Shown here in pieces: positions 32,755-41,275 of a DNA stretch of 64,000 bases (position 1 is the first letter of the stretch; every line of letters starts with the position of its first letter). Made by a program: the position numbers and the translations under genes. The stretch lies in the NCBI GenBank assembly GCA_018823285.1, contig JAHJIQ010000030.1, positions 62,001 to 126,000 of the forward strand, given 5' to 3'. The stretch is from Pseudomonadota bacterium (GTDB lineage Bacteria > Desulfobacterota > Desulfobulbia > Desulfobulbales > JAGXFP01). The notes under the pieces were generated by a model. It saw only the letters and a program-made list of their open reading frames with translations. It was not told the DNA's origin and ran no database searches.

Positions 32755-33291
32755 ATTCTTGTCCCAATCTCCCTGGTTATATAAATCGCAGATCAAAGTT
32801 GGGCTGTTGTATGGTTTGGTAAGTTTGACCTCGAGAATTCTATTGGTGTTATCTACAGTCAACTTGTTGCTGATCGGTACATTGGTTACGACCACCTCGG
32901 AGGAACAGTTCACCGCATGCCAGCCGACGGTGCCGGTCAGATAGTATTCTCCAGGTGCGACTCCGGTAATGGAAAATTTCCCCTCCTTATCGGATTGAGT
33001 CCGCGCAACATATTGCTCGTAACGTGGGTCGGCCTTTTTAATCGATCGATTCCCAAGGTAACTGACTGTGTACCACTGGTCACTATAAGAACTTACCGGT
33101 TCGAGGGTTACTTCCTGTTCAATCCCCACCTGTTTTTCTTCAAATTGATCGATCAGGAAGATTTCTCCTTGAATCGTGTGGTCGCCCTTGATGGTGATCC
33201 GGGAGAGTTCCGTCTCGGGAAAAGGAATCCTCTGGGTCGCGCAGCCGGTAAGGATGAAAAGGAGGAGGATAATCCAGGTGATTCTAGTCAT
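32755..33291 (-). CDS. Lipoprotein with a carboxypeptidase-regulatory-like fold
   Basis: The 178-residue protein has a lipoprotein signal (ITWIILLLFILTGC, lipobox LTGC with the acylated Cys near 16), so it should be anchored to the inner or outer membrane. The mature part has a segment KEGKFSITGVAPGEYYLTGT typical of the transthyretin-like carboxypeptidase regulatory fold, often an adhesion or structural module. The start at 33291 puts the signal first; an upstream ATG adds seven residues. The stop is at the edge of the tandem R1 repeats. Role unknown. Confidence 0.75.
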
Positions 33292-33450
33292 GATCGTGAC
33301 TCCGTTTCGCAATTTCAGAAAGATATGGCGGTGAATATGGTTTGTAATATAAATAATCCGAGGAGTAATTACTAATTAAAAGAGTGAACAACGATATTCA
33401 GGTTGAGGGGTGATTTGCCTTGGCGGGTCAATCATCCTTTCGTGCCGCTT

Positions 33451-33957
33451 ATGTCACCGAGGTGGAGTGTGGACCATGATTTCATGAGAATGGCCCTGGC
33501 AGAAGCTGAAGCTGCAGCCGGGAGGGGAGAAGTGCCCATCGGCGCGGTTGTAGTAAGCCCGACAGGCAAGATTCTGGCCAGAGCCGGGAACAGCCCGATT
33601 GGCCGGAACGATCCGGTGGCCCATGCGGAAATTCTTGCTTTGCGGGAGGCCGGTCGGGCAGCAGGGAATTATCGGCTCACCGGTTGCACGGTCTATGTGA
33701 CCCTGGAGCCTTGCGTCATGTGTGCCGGGGCCATGGTTCATGCCCGGATCGGGCACCTGGTCTATGGCGCTCCTGATCCGAAGGGCGGCGGAGTGCGAAG
33801 CTGCTATAAAATAGGCAGTGATGGTCTCCTGAATCATGAGCTGCAGATTACCGGAGGGATTCTGGCGGAGGAATCGGCCGGTCTGTTGCGGGAATTTTTC
33901 AAGGAAAAGAGAAGGTCTGCGGCTGGAGATGCTTATCCGGGAAGGATTGGCGAATGA
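33451..33957 (+). CDS. tadA: tRNA(adenine34) deaminase
   Basis: TadA converts A34 to inosine in tRNA-Arg(ACG). The zinc site is complete: His and catalytic Glu in DPVAHAEILAL, and the Cys pair in LEPCVMCAGAM. Length (168 residues) and end (GLLREFFKEKR) fit. The start is uncertain: ATG 33451 gives MSPRWSVDHDFMRMAL, like the E. coli N-terminus, while GTG 33469 and ATG 33484 have GAGGTGGAG upstream. A serine tRNA and the SRP RNA follow. Confidence 0.9.
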   Translation: MSPRWSVDHDFMRMALAEAEAAAGRGEVPIGAVVVSPTGKILARAGNSPIGRNDPVAHAEILALREAGRAAGNYRLTGCTVYVTLEPCVMCAGAMVHARIGHLVYGAPDPKGGGVRSCYKIGSDGLLNHELQITGGILAEESAGLLREFFKEKRRSAAGDAYPGRIGE

Positions 33958-34047
33958 CGCAGATTTTTCTACCAATTTCTGCCAACAAACATTATATTAG
34001 CCAACTTCGCCGCCCGGACGGGCGGTGTTCAAAGTGCGGTTCAATCA

Positions 34048-34135
<88 letters not shown>

Positions 34136-34189
34136 AATAATCAGGATGCCGTGAACAGGTTTTTTTTCGCTCCGGTGTCTGTCCGCTTT

Positions 34190-34290
34190 GATAGCCGGGC
34201 CCTGCGCAACAATGGTTCGCGAACTCCGCCAGGTCCGGAAGGAAGCAACGGTAGCGATTGCCAGTGTGTGATGCAGGTCGCCCGGCTATC
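34190..34290 (+). ncRNA. ffs: Signal recognition particle RNA (4.5S)
   Basis: The conserved apical domain is plain: CAGGTCCGGAAGGAAGCAAC (about 34230-34249), the SRP54/Ffh-binding loop. The ends GATAGCCGGGC and GCCCGGCTATC pair perfectly over 11 bases, giving about 101 nucleotides, the short bacterial type without an Alu domain. Its place between tRNA-Ser and dnaX is common in bacteria. Confidence 0.95.
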
Positions 34291-34303
34291 ATTTTCTGAA
34301 CTT

Positions 34304-34393
34304 CGTGGATTTGCGCATATGCTGCGTCATCAACCGGTTTGCATACGGGTGTATGGCAACCCGGTATCTTCCTTGCCTCTGCGCAAATCTACG
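34304..34393. mobile_element. MITE-like element with 14-bp terminal inverted repeats
   Basis: CGTGGATTTGCGCA at the left and TGCGCAAATCTACG at the right are reverse complements with one mismatch. About 62 bases lie between them, with no ORF. I see no clear target duplication. The size and ends fit a miniature element or a large stable hairpin. Confidence 0.45.
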
Positions 34394-34474
34394 GATGAGC
34401 AGGCGGTGGGAGAAGTTTTTTGTTTGGGCTATTGTCTCATTCCCCTCCTCTCTGGTATGTTTACTCCCTGACAG

Positions 34475-34537
34475 AAAATGCAAAATGCAAAATGCAAAAT
34501 GCAAAATGCAAAATGCAAAATGCAAAATGCAAAATAC
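34475..34537. repeat. Heptamer tandem repeat (AAAATGC)n
   Basis: Eight perfect copies of AAAATGC and a ninth degenerate copy (AAAATAC), in the gap 180 bases upstream of dnaX. Copy number in such tracts can vary by slippage. Confidence 0.95.
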
Positions 34538-34716
34538 GAAATGTGAAATTGAATATCTGGTGCCGAATGGGTGTTGTCCAAGCGGTTTTTGTTTTTTTAT
34601 TTTGCATTTTTAATTCTCCATTCTTCATTGGCCCGGGTAATTTGCGAATGATGCCGAAATGCCATAAAACCGATCCTGCTTCTGCCGCCTGCGCAGATGC
34701 TGCGGAGTAAGGGCCC

Positions 34717-36492
34717 ATGTCTTATCTCGTCCTTGCCAGAAAATGGCGGCCGCAGGATTTTTCCCAGGTTGTCGGTCAGGGGCCGGTGGTCAGGATCCTC
34801 CGCAATGCCATAAAAAAGCAGCGGGTTCCGCATGCGATGTTGTTTTCCGGAGTGCGGGGAGTGGGGAAAACCACCCTCGCCAGGATTATGGCCAAGGCCC
34901 TCAACTGCACCGGGGAGACCGCTGAACCGCCGTGCAACCAGTGTGAGTCCTGTCGGGAGATCACCAGCGGGACAGCCCTCGACCTGCATGAAATCGATGG
35001 CGCTTCCAACCGCGGGATCGATGAGATCCGCGAGCTGAAAGAGAATATCCGCTTTCACCCCACCAAGTGCCGCTACAAGATCATTATCATCGATGAAGTA
35101 CATATGCTGACCGATCCGGCCTTTAATGCGTTGCTGAAAACGCTTGAAGAGCCGCCAGCCCATGTGATCTTCATGTTCGCAACCACCGAGATCCACAAGA
35201 TACCGGTGACCATTCTGTCCCGTTGTCAGCGCTATGAGTTGAAGCGGGTGCTTTTTGCTGAACTCTTCGCTTTCTTTAAAAAGATTGCCGGCGATGAAGG
35301 GGTGTCGATTTCGGATAGCGCCCTTGAGATGATCGCGACCGAAGCATCGGGAAGTGTCCGGGATGGCTTGAGTCTGCTTGATCAGGTTTTTTCATTCGGC
35401 GAAGACCGGATGACGGATATTGATGTCCGGGAGGTGCTTGGCCTTGTAGACCGCCAGGTCTTTTTCCGGCTGATGGAGGTGCTGCTGGCAGGAGAATTGT
35501 CACCCGGGCTCGAAATTCTCGATCAGGTTTCCGCGGCCGGGGCCGATCTGAAACGGTTCACCTCTGACCTGCTCAATTTTTCCCGGAGCCTCATCATCTG
35601 CCGGGTTGTGGACAATCCGGGGCAGCTTCTCGACGGTTCCGATCACGAGCTGGCGGCGATGTCGGAGCTGGCGGCCAAATACACGCCGGAGACCCTTTAC
35701 CGTTTGTTTGATCTGCTCCTGAAGGGAGCGGCTGAAATGCAGTATGCACCTCACCCGCGACTGGTCCTGGAGATGACCTTCGCCAGAGCCTTGCAAACCG
35801 GCCAGATCGTCCCGGTTTCCGACCTGATCGGGCGCCTGGATGCACTGCTCAAAGGCGGTGGAGGTCTTGTTTCCGCCGGGGCTTCCCTGTATACGGCCGA
35901 ACCGGTTGCGGGTCCACCGATCCGGAGCCCTGACGTCCCGGAAAAAAAAACTCCTGAAATTCCCGTTGAGCCGTTAACTGATCCGGAACCTGTCGGCCGG
36001 GCAGAAGAGGCAGCAGGCCTGGAACCACCATCGGTTCCGGGCAGCGTTGCCGCAAAGGGCGGTGAGAAAGACGGTGACCGCGATGTGCGTGGTGCCTGGG
36101 ATGGTTTTGTCGACTATGTCAAGGACCGGCGCAAGTGGATGGCTCCGGTTCTCCAGATGTGCAATGTGATGCGGATTCAGGGTGATGATCTGGTCATGAA
36201 ATATGAAGATCATTCGGACTGCAGCATCCTGTTGCAGAAGGACAACCTCAAAAATCTCACCGAGTTTGCCCAGGATTATTTTCAGCATGAACTGCGGGTC
36301 CGGATCATTGCCCGGGACCTTGTTTCCCAGGAAGGAAAAGAGGGGAACGGCGATGGGCCTCAGGAGGAGAGACGGGCCCTGGCCAACGACCCCCTGGTCC
36401 AGATGACCTCGGAAGTTTTTGGCGGCAGGGTGGCCGGGATCAGGACGGGACCGCGGAGTCGCGAGATCAAGGTTGATATCTCGGAGGAGTAA
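34717..36492 (+). CDS. dnaX: DNA polymerase III subunits gamma and tau
   Basis: The clamp-loader ATPase has 591 residues. It has YLVLARKWRPQDFSQVVGQ at the start, Walker A GVRGVGKTT (about residue 44), four Cys of the zinc module, Walker B IIIIDEVHML and sensor ILSRCQRYE. Domain III follows, then a Pro/Glu-rich linker (about 395-445) and a tau-specific end. Within the linker an A9 run at 35942-35950 reads EKKT in frame. A -1 slip gives EKKNS and then TGA, yielding a roughly 413-residue gamma form. This resembles the known dnaX frameshifts of E. coli and Thermus. Next come ybaB and recR, the classic order. Confidence 0.95.
   Translation: MSYLVLARKWRPQDFSQVVGQGPVVRILRNAIKKQRVPHAMLFSGVRGVGKTTLARIMAKALNCTGETAEPPCNQCESCREITSGTALDLHEIDGASNRGIDEIRELKENIRFHPTKCRYKIIIIDEVHMLTDPAFNALLKTLEEPPAHVIFMFATTEIHKIPVTILSRCQRYELKRVLFAELFAFFKKIAGDEGVSISDSALEMIATEASGSVRDGLSLLDQVFSFGEDRMTDIDVREVLGLVDRQVFFRLMEVLLAGELSPGLEILDQVSAAGADLKRFTSDLLNFSRSLIICRVVDNPGQLLDGSDHELAAMSELAAKYTPETLYRLFDLLLKGAAEMQYAPHPRLVLEMTFARALQTGQIVPVSDLIGRLDALLKGGGGLVSAGASLYTAEPVAGPPIRSPDVPEKKTPEIPVEPLTDPEPVGRAEEAAGLEPPSVPGSVAAKGGEKDGDRDVRGAWDGFVDYVKDRRKWMAPVLQMCNVMRIQGDDLVMKYEDHSDCSILLQKDNLKNLTEFAQDYFQHELRVRIIARDLVSQEGKEGNGDGPQEERRALANDPLVQMTSEVFGGRVAGIRTGPRSREIKVDISEE
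35941..35957 (+). promoter_or_regulatory. Candidate slippery site for the gamma form of DnaX
   Basis: G followed by nine A lies at codon 409, in the linker between the ATPase/domain III part and the tau C-terminus. Stops occur at once in the -1 frame and after ten codons in the +1 frame. A GGAG at 35924-35927 could act as the internal stimulator. Confidence 0.6.
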
Positions 36493-36495
36493 CGA

Positions 36496-36804
36496 ATGGA
36501 TATGAAACAGATCATGCAGCAGGCCCAGCAGTTTCAGCAGAAGATGGCTGAAATTCAGGGGGAGCTGGCGGGCAAGGAAGTCAGTTCTTCGGTGGGCGGC
36601 GGAATGGTGAAGGCCACCGTTAACGGCAAAAGCGAACTGGTACGCCTCTCGATTGAGAAGGCAGTGATTGATCCGGCCGACCCCGGGATGCTTCAGGACC
36701 TTGTGATTGCGGCCGTTAATGAAGCCTTGCGGCAGTCTCAGGATCTGGCACGCCGGGAAATGGCCAAACTGACCGGCGGGTTGAATATCCCGGGTCTGTT
36801 CTGA
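36496..36804 (+). CDS. ybaB: YbaB/EbfC-family nucleoid-associated protein
   Basis: One hundred and two residues: an N-terminal helix rich in Gln and Met (MKQIMQQAQQFQQKMAEIQ), then VSSSVGGGMVKATVNGKSEL, the conserved core of the dimer. The protein binds DNA as a tweezer-like dimer. Three bases after dnaX, with GGAGGAG overlapping the dnaX stop, so translation is coupled; recR follows. Confidence 0.95.
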   Translation: MDMKQIMQQAQQFQQKMAEIQGELAGKEVSSSVGGGMVKATVNGKSELVRLSIEKAVIDPADPGMLQDLVIAAVNEALRQSQDLARREMAKLTGGLNIPGLF

Positions 36805-36820
36805 GCAGGAGCCGGATTTT

Positions 36821-37423
36821 ATGAATGTCGTCCCGCCGGCGCTTGCCCGGTTGATCGAAGACCTGAATCGGCTGCCCGGGATCGGGAAGAAATCCGCCAC
36901 CCGTCTTGCCCTGCATATCCTGAGAAGGCCGCAGGCAGAGGCCCGTGATCTGGCCCGTGATCTGGCTGGTCTCCATGATGCGATCAGCATGTGTTCCAAC
37001 TGCTGCGCCTTTTCCGAGTCCGATCCGTGCAATATCTGCAGTGACCCAGGCCGTGATCCCGGTCTGGTCTGTGTTGTGGAGGAGCCTGCCGATCTGATCG
37101 CCATTGAGAAGGTCTCTACCTTTAAAGGTCAGTATCACATTCTGCACGGGGTGCTTTCGCCCATGGATGGTGTGGGGCCGGCGGAAATAAAGGTTGATGC
37201 GCTGCTCGAAAGGGTGAAGAGGAACAAGGTCGCGGAAGTTCTGATTGCCACAAGTTCTACGGTGCCCGGTGAGGCAACGGCCGCGTATCTGATCAGTCTT
37301 CTTAAGAAACTGCCGGTCAGGACAACCAGACTGGCCTGCGGGATTCCGATGGGCATGGACATCAAGTATGCCGATGAGGTGACCCTGGCCAGGGCGATTG
37401 AGGCACGAAAAGATACGGGTTGA
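36821..37423 (+). CDS. recR: Recombination mediator RecR
   Basis: The 200-residue protein supports RecFOR loading of RecA at gaps. Helix-hairpin-helix RLPGIGKKSATRLALHIL (about 17-34), zinc finger Cys58-x2-Cys61 and Cys70-x2-Cys73, and a Toprim domain beginning VCVVEEPADLIAIE with GVLSPMDGVGP are all present. It ends with MGMDIKYADEVTLARAIEAR, typical of RecR. AGGAG precedes the ATG. Confidence 0.96.
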   Translation: MNVVPPALARLIEDLNRLPGIGKKSATRLALHILRRPQAEARDLARDLAGLHDAISMCSNCCAFSESDPCNICSDPGRDPGLVCVVEEPADLIAIEKVSTFKGQYHILHGVLSPMDGVGPAEIKVDALLERVKRNKVAEVLIATSSTVPGEATAAYLISLLKKLPVRTTRLACGIPMGMDIKYADEVTLARAIEARKDTG

Positions 37424-37562
37424 GAAGGTGTATTTTTATTTCCGGAACCGACGATTTATCCTTGACAGGGCAGGCGATTGCTGTTATTTCATTCCTCCTT
37501 CAGTTACAGTGTTGCCGGGCTTGTTTTTTCAGGTTGTTTCCGGTAGCGATGATACCGATCAT

Positions 37563-37639
37563 AGGCGCGTAGCTCAGTTGGTTAGAGCGCTTGCTCGACA
37601 CGCAAGAGGTCGGCGGTTCGAATCCGCCCGTGCCTACCA
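37563..37639 (+). tRNA. tRNA-Val(GAC)
   Basis: AGGCGCG pairs with CGTGCCT (one G-U), then A and an encoded CCA. The stem CTTGC/GCAAG holds loop TCGACAC, anticodon GAC. A weak GATCAG/CTGATC hairpin with a T run follows at about 37650-37680 and may end the transcript. Confidence 0.95.
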
Positions 37640-37774
37640 GAGATTTCACTGATCAGGTTTCTTTCTGATCCTGTTTTTTGTTTGTAGAGGTTGAGATATA
37701 GGCAGGTTGGCGCCGCCAATGTGCTTATTTTTTTTTTATTCCGCCAAGCGTAGTACCACCGGACAGGTCTGATA

Positions 37775-39712
37775 ATGGCTGATTTTACAGTGTCTCTGAA
37801 GGATGGAGACAAAAAAACAACGGTTGCCGCCGGGGCCCCTTTTTCCGAGGCACTGCAGGAACTCGCTTCCGGTAAACTGCGGAAAAGAGTCGTGGCATAC
37901 CGGTGTGGTGACCAGCTGTATGATCTTTCCGCGCCGGTAAACAGTGATCTTGACGTTGAGCTGATCACTGCCGATTCAGACGAAGGGGTCGAGATTATCC
38001 GTCACAGTTGCGCGCATCTGATGGCCCATGCGGTGATTGACCTTTTCGGCCAGGATATCAAGGTTGCGATCGGTCCATCGACCGATGACGGTTTCTATTA
38101 TGATTTTGATCGGGACGAGCCGTTTGTTCCTGAGGACCTTGAGAAGATCGAAATCAGAATGCAGCAGCTGACCGGTTCCGCGCAGCCGTTTATACGCAGG
38201 GAATTATCGGTCGACGAGGCGAAAAAACTTTTTGCCGGACAGGGACAGAAATACAAGGTTGAGATCCTTGACGGGATTGAGGATGATACGGTCAGTACCT
38301 ACCAGGTCGGTGACTTTCTTGACCTGTGCCGCGGCCCGCACGTTCCCCATTGCGGCTTGCTCCAGGCCTACAAGCTGACCAGACTGGCCGGCGCCTACTG
38401 GCGTGGCGATGAAAAAAACCGGATGCTGCAGCGGATCTACGGCGCCGCATTTTATAATGATAAAGACCTCAAGCAGTATCTGCTGCAGCTCGAAGAGGCA
38501 AAGAAGAGAGACCATCGAAAACTTGGTCGGGAACTTGAGCTCTTTACTATTCAGGACCAGGTCGGCCCGGGGCTTATTCTCTGGCAGCCCAAGGGGGCGC
38601 TGGCAAGAAAGCTGATTGAGGACCAGTGGAAGGAAGAGCATTACCGCCACGACTATGAACTGCTCTACACCCCGCATATCGCCAGACGGGATATGTGGAA
38701 CACCAGCGGGCACCTTGATTTCTACGGGGAGAACATGTACTCCTCCATCGATATCGATGAGGTCAGTTATCAGCTGAAACCGATGAACTGCCCCTTTCAT
38801 ATCGCGATCTACAACACCAGAAAGAGAAGTTATCGGGAGTTCCCGATCCGCTGGTGTGAACTTGGTACGGTATACCGTTATGAAAAGACCGGCGCCCTGC
38901 ACGGTCTGATGCGAGTCAGGGGTTTTACCCAGGATGACGCCCATATCTTCTGCCGCCCGGACCAGCTTGAAGAAGAGATATTCAATATTCTCGATCTGAA
39001 CCTGAAAATCCTCAAGATGTTCGGCTTTGATCACTACGATATCTATCTTTCCACCCGGCCGGAAAAATATGTGGGGAGCGACGAAAACTGGGCGCAGGCC
39101 ACCGAAGCTTTGAAGCTCGCTCTTGAAAAGAAAGGACTCGCCTATGCGCTAGACCCGGGCGAAGGTGTTTTCTACGGGCCGAAAATCGACATCAAGATCA
39201 AGGATGTGCTGGGGCGTTCCTGGCAATGTTCGACGATCCAGGTTGATTTCAACCTGCCGGAACGTTTTGCCATCAGTTATACCGGCGAAGACGGGCAGGC
39301 CCATCAGCCGATCATGATTCACCGGGCCCTGATGGGTTCCCTGGAAAGGTTTTTCGGCGTCCTGATCGAGCATTATGCCGGGGCTTTTCCGGTCTGGCTG
39401 TCGCCGGTCCAGGCGCGGATCATGAACATCACCGACGCCCAGGCGGAATATTCTGCTGCCGTTTATAGTGAACTCCGCAAACTCGGGATCAGGGTCGAGA
39501 AGGATCTGCGCAACGAGAAACTGAATTACAAGATCAGGGAGGCACAGCTCCAGAAAGTGCCGTATATGCTGGTCATTGGCGACAAGGAAGTCGAATCTTC
39601 CAGAATCACCATCCGGTTGCGGGATGGCAAAAACCTGCCGCCGATGACGGTTGCGGAGTTTGCAGAAATGGTCCGCACCCAGGAGGCCGGGGAAAAGAGG
39701 CTTTCTGAGTGA
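37775..39712 (+). CDS. thrS: Threonyl-tRNA synthetase
   Basis: The class II synthetase has 645 residues: an N-terminal TGS-like domain (about 1-65), the editing domain with HSCAHLMAHAVIDLF (about 73), and catalytic motifs including MNCPFHIAIYN, RVRGFTQDDAHIFC and motif 3 HRALMGSLERFFGVLIEH. The C-terminus is the anticodon-binding domain (VRTQEAGEKRL at the end). It heads the thrS-infC-rpmI-rplT-pheST-ihfA array, the same order as in E. coli. Confidence 0.97.
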   Translation: MADFTVSLKDGDKKTTVAAGAPFSEALQELASGKLRKRVVAYRCGDQLYDLSAPVNSDLDVELITADSDEGVEIIRHSCAHLMAHAVIDLFGQDIKVAIGPSTDDGFYYDFDRDEPFVPEDLEKIEIRMQQLTGSAQPFIRRELSVDEAKKLFAGQGQKYKVEILDGIEDDTVSTYQVGDFLDLCRGPHVPHCGLLQAYKLTRLAGAYWRGDEKNRMLQRIYGAAFYNDKDLKQYLLQLEEAKKRDHRKLGRELELFTIQDQVGPGLILWQPKGALARKLIEDQWKEEHYRHDYELLYTPHIARRDMWNTSGHLDFYGENMYSSIDIDEVSYQLKPMNCPFHIAIYNTRKRSYREFPIRWCELGTVYRYEKTGALHGLMRVRGFTQDDAHIFCRPDQLEEEIFNILDLNLKILKMFGFDHYDIYLSTRPEKYVGSDENWAQATEALKLALEKKGLAYALDPGEGVFYGPKIDIKIKDVLGRSWQCSTIQVDFNLPERFAISYTGEDGQAHQPIMIHRALMGSLERFFGVLIEHYAGAFPVWLSPVQARIMNITDAQAEYSAAVYSELRKLGIRVEKDLRNEKLNYKIREAQLQKVPYMLVIGDKEVESSRITIRLRDGKNLPPMTVAEFAEMVRTQEAGEKRLSE

Positions 39713-39718
39713 AGCCGG

Positions 39719-39743
39719 CGGCGAGCTGCTTAACGCAGCTTTA
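39719..39743. repeat. Short fragment of repeat R1
   Basis: CGGCGAGCTGCTTAACGCAG and CTTTA match the distal part of R1. It lies between thrS and infC. Confidence 0.55.
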
Positions 39744-39821
39744 TTTAGTTGAAACAACATGGCTTTATGTGCTATGAATAGCAGCTGTTTTAAAAGCGGC
39801 CAGATCATTCATGTCGGGAAC

Positions 39822-39837
39822 AGGAGGTAAGAGTATT
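39822..39837 (+). promoter_or_regulatory. infC ribosome site and AUU start
   Basis: AGGAGG (39822-39827) is seven bases from an ATT (39835-39837) followed by AAAGGA. The nearest in-frame ATG (39811) lies before the ribosome site and has none of its own. The layout copies that of E. coli infC. Confidence 0.85.
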
Positions 39838-40383
39838 AAAGGAAGGAAAAAGAGTGCTAAAAGCGGCAAGGAAGCAAGGGCCAATATCAATGAGCTGATC
39901 ACCAGTAAAGAGGTCAGAGTCATCGGTGCGGATGGCGCCCAGGTCGGGGTCATCTCTATCGAGGCGGCTCTGAAGCTGGCCGATGAAGCAGGTCTTGATC
40001 TGGTCGAGGTGTCTCCTGACGCTGAGCCGCCGGTCTGCCGGATTATGGATTATGGCAAGTTCCGCTACGAGCAGAGCAAGAAACAGCAGGAAGCCAAGAA
40101 AAAACAGACTGTTGTTGAGGTTAAAGAGATCAAACTGCGGCCGAAGACCGAGAAACACGATCTTGACTTCAAAGTCAGAAATATAAGGAAATTCCTGGAA
40201 AACAAGAACAAGGTCAAGGTCACCCTGAGATTCAGAGGACGTGAAATCGTCTATGCCAATACGATCGGGATGGATGTTCTCAAGAAGGTCGGAGAATCCT
40301 TGGAGGATGTGGCGGAAATCATTCAGCCGCCGACCATGGAAGGCCGGCAGATGGCGATGTTTCTGGGACCGAAAAAAAGCTGA
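39835..40383 (+). CDS. infC: Translation initiation factor IF-3 with AUU start codon
   Basis: IF-3 keeps 30S subunits free and proofreads start codons. The N-domain (NINELITSKEVRVIGADGAQ), EVSPDAEPPVCRIMDYGKF and the C-domain (EIKLRPKTEKHDLDFKVRN) are standard. Translating from ATT gives MKGRKK, parallel to E. coli MKGGKR, also started at AUU. A rare start lets IF-3 repress its own mRNA. The reading from ATG 39811 would add eight residues (MSGTGGKS) without a ribosome site. Followed by rpmI and rplT. Confidence 0.95.
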   Translation: MKGRKKSAKSGKEARANINELITSKEVRVIGADGAQVGVISIEAALKLADEAGLDLVEVSPDAEPPVCRIMDYGKFRYEQSKKQQEAKKKQTVVEVKEIKLRPKTEKHDLDFKVRNIRKFLENKNKVKVTLRFRGREIVYANTIGMDVLKKVGESLEDVAEIIQPPTMEGRQMAMFLGPKKS

Positions 40384-40481
40384 TCCATGCGGCTGCGGTT
40401 GCGGCCATTTTATAAATATTGTTTTAAAAGCCGGTTCCGGCTTGTCCGGAATCGGCCATGTTATTAAAGGGAGTATGTGTC

Positions 40482-40679
40482 ATGCCTAAAATGAAGACAA
40501 ACAGAGGCGCAGCCAAGCGGTTCAAACTCACCGGTTCAGGAAAGATTGCCCGCCGAAAGGCTTTCAGCAGTCACATCCTGACCAAGAAGTCCACCAAGAG
40601 GAAACGGGGGCTTCGTCTTGGCGAGATCGTTGATCATGCCAACCTCAAGCAGATGAAACGGTTGTTGCCCTATATTTGA
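40482..40679 (+). CDS. rpmI: Ribosomal protein L35
   Basis: Sixty-five residues, very basic, beginning [20 protein letters not shown], the L35 signature. ATG 40482 has GGGAG upstream; the frame opens earlier but without homology. Between infC and rplT as expected. Confidence 0.97.
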   Translation: MPKMKTNRGAAKRFKLTGSGKIARRKAFSSHILTKKSTKRKRGLRLGEIVDHANLKQMKRLLPYI

Positions 40680-40690
40680 AAATGAAGTGT

Positions 40691-40770
40691 TAAAGCTGAG
40701 TTGAGCAGCTTGTCTGCTCGTACCGATAAGCGAGCTTGCGAGACATCGAGACTTATACCCGATGGGTGAA
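40691..40770. repeat. Interspersed repeat R1, inside the rpmI-rplT gap
   Basis: Reverse orientation: GAGTTGAGCAGCTTGTCTGC, then CGATAAGCGAGCTTGCGAGA and ACTTATACCCGATGGGTGAA. It lies within a highly conserved ribosomal-protein operon, 12 bases after the rpmI stop. Confidence 0.85.
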
Positions 40771-40897
40771 AAAGAGTGCAAAGCGTAAAATCTCAGGATG
40801 ATTGCAAATTGTCTTTTTTTCGCGCTGCATTTTTCATTCTGAATTAAAAAAAGGCCCGCCATGCGTTGGGGCCGCTTTGAGTTGCAAGGAGATAGCA

Positions 40898-41242
40898 ATG
40901 CCTAGAGTAAAACGCGGGTTTAAAGCGCGTCGCCGGAGAAATAAAGTTCTGAAATTGGCCAGCGGTTATGTCGGAGGACGGCATCGTCTCTACAAGACCG
41001 CGACCGAGGCTGTTGATCGGGCGCTGGTGTACGCCTATCGTGACCGCAAGGAACGCAAGGGTGATTTCCGCAAGCTGTGGATCGCGAGGATCAATGCCGC
41101 TGCCCGGATCAACGGACTTTCTTACAGCAGGCTCATGGGTGGTCTGAAGAAGGCCGAGATCAGTCTGGATCGCAAGGTTCTGTCCAATATGGCAATTCTT
41201 GATCCGGTCGCGTTCTCCCAGGTCGCCAAACTGGCTTCCTGA
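40898..41242 (+). CDS. rplT: Ribosomal protein L20
   Basis: The protein has 114 residues: [37 protein letters not shown] and [20 protein letters not shown] are canonical. AAGGAG lies nine bases before the ATG. L20 represses the operon in E. coli; a repressor site was not searched for. The upstream gap of about 220 bases, including R1, is longer than usual. Confidence 0.97.
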   Translation: MPRVKRGFKARRRRNKVLKLASGYVGGRHRLYKTATEAVDRALVYAYRDRKERKGDFRKLWIARINAAARINGLSYSRLMGGLKKAEISLDRKVLSNMAILDPVAFSQVAKLAS

Positions 41243-41275
41243 TCCGCCGCTTTTCTGATCTGATTATCGCCTAGA

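Larger units (their letters stand above)
34291..34716. other. Gap between ffs and dnaX
   Basis: No gene is supported. It contains a 90-base element with terminal inverted repeats (34304-34393), a heptamer tandem repeat (34475-34537) and an inverted partial copy of the heptamer motif near 34600-34610. Confidence 0.65.

Noticed and set aside
34475-34537. CRISPR or iteron origin
   Set aside because: Seven-base units without spacers, no dnaA/rep gene and no DnaA-box cluster; simple slippage repeat.
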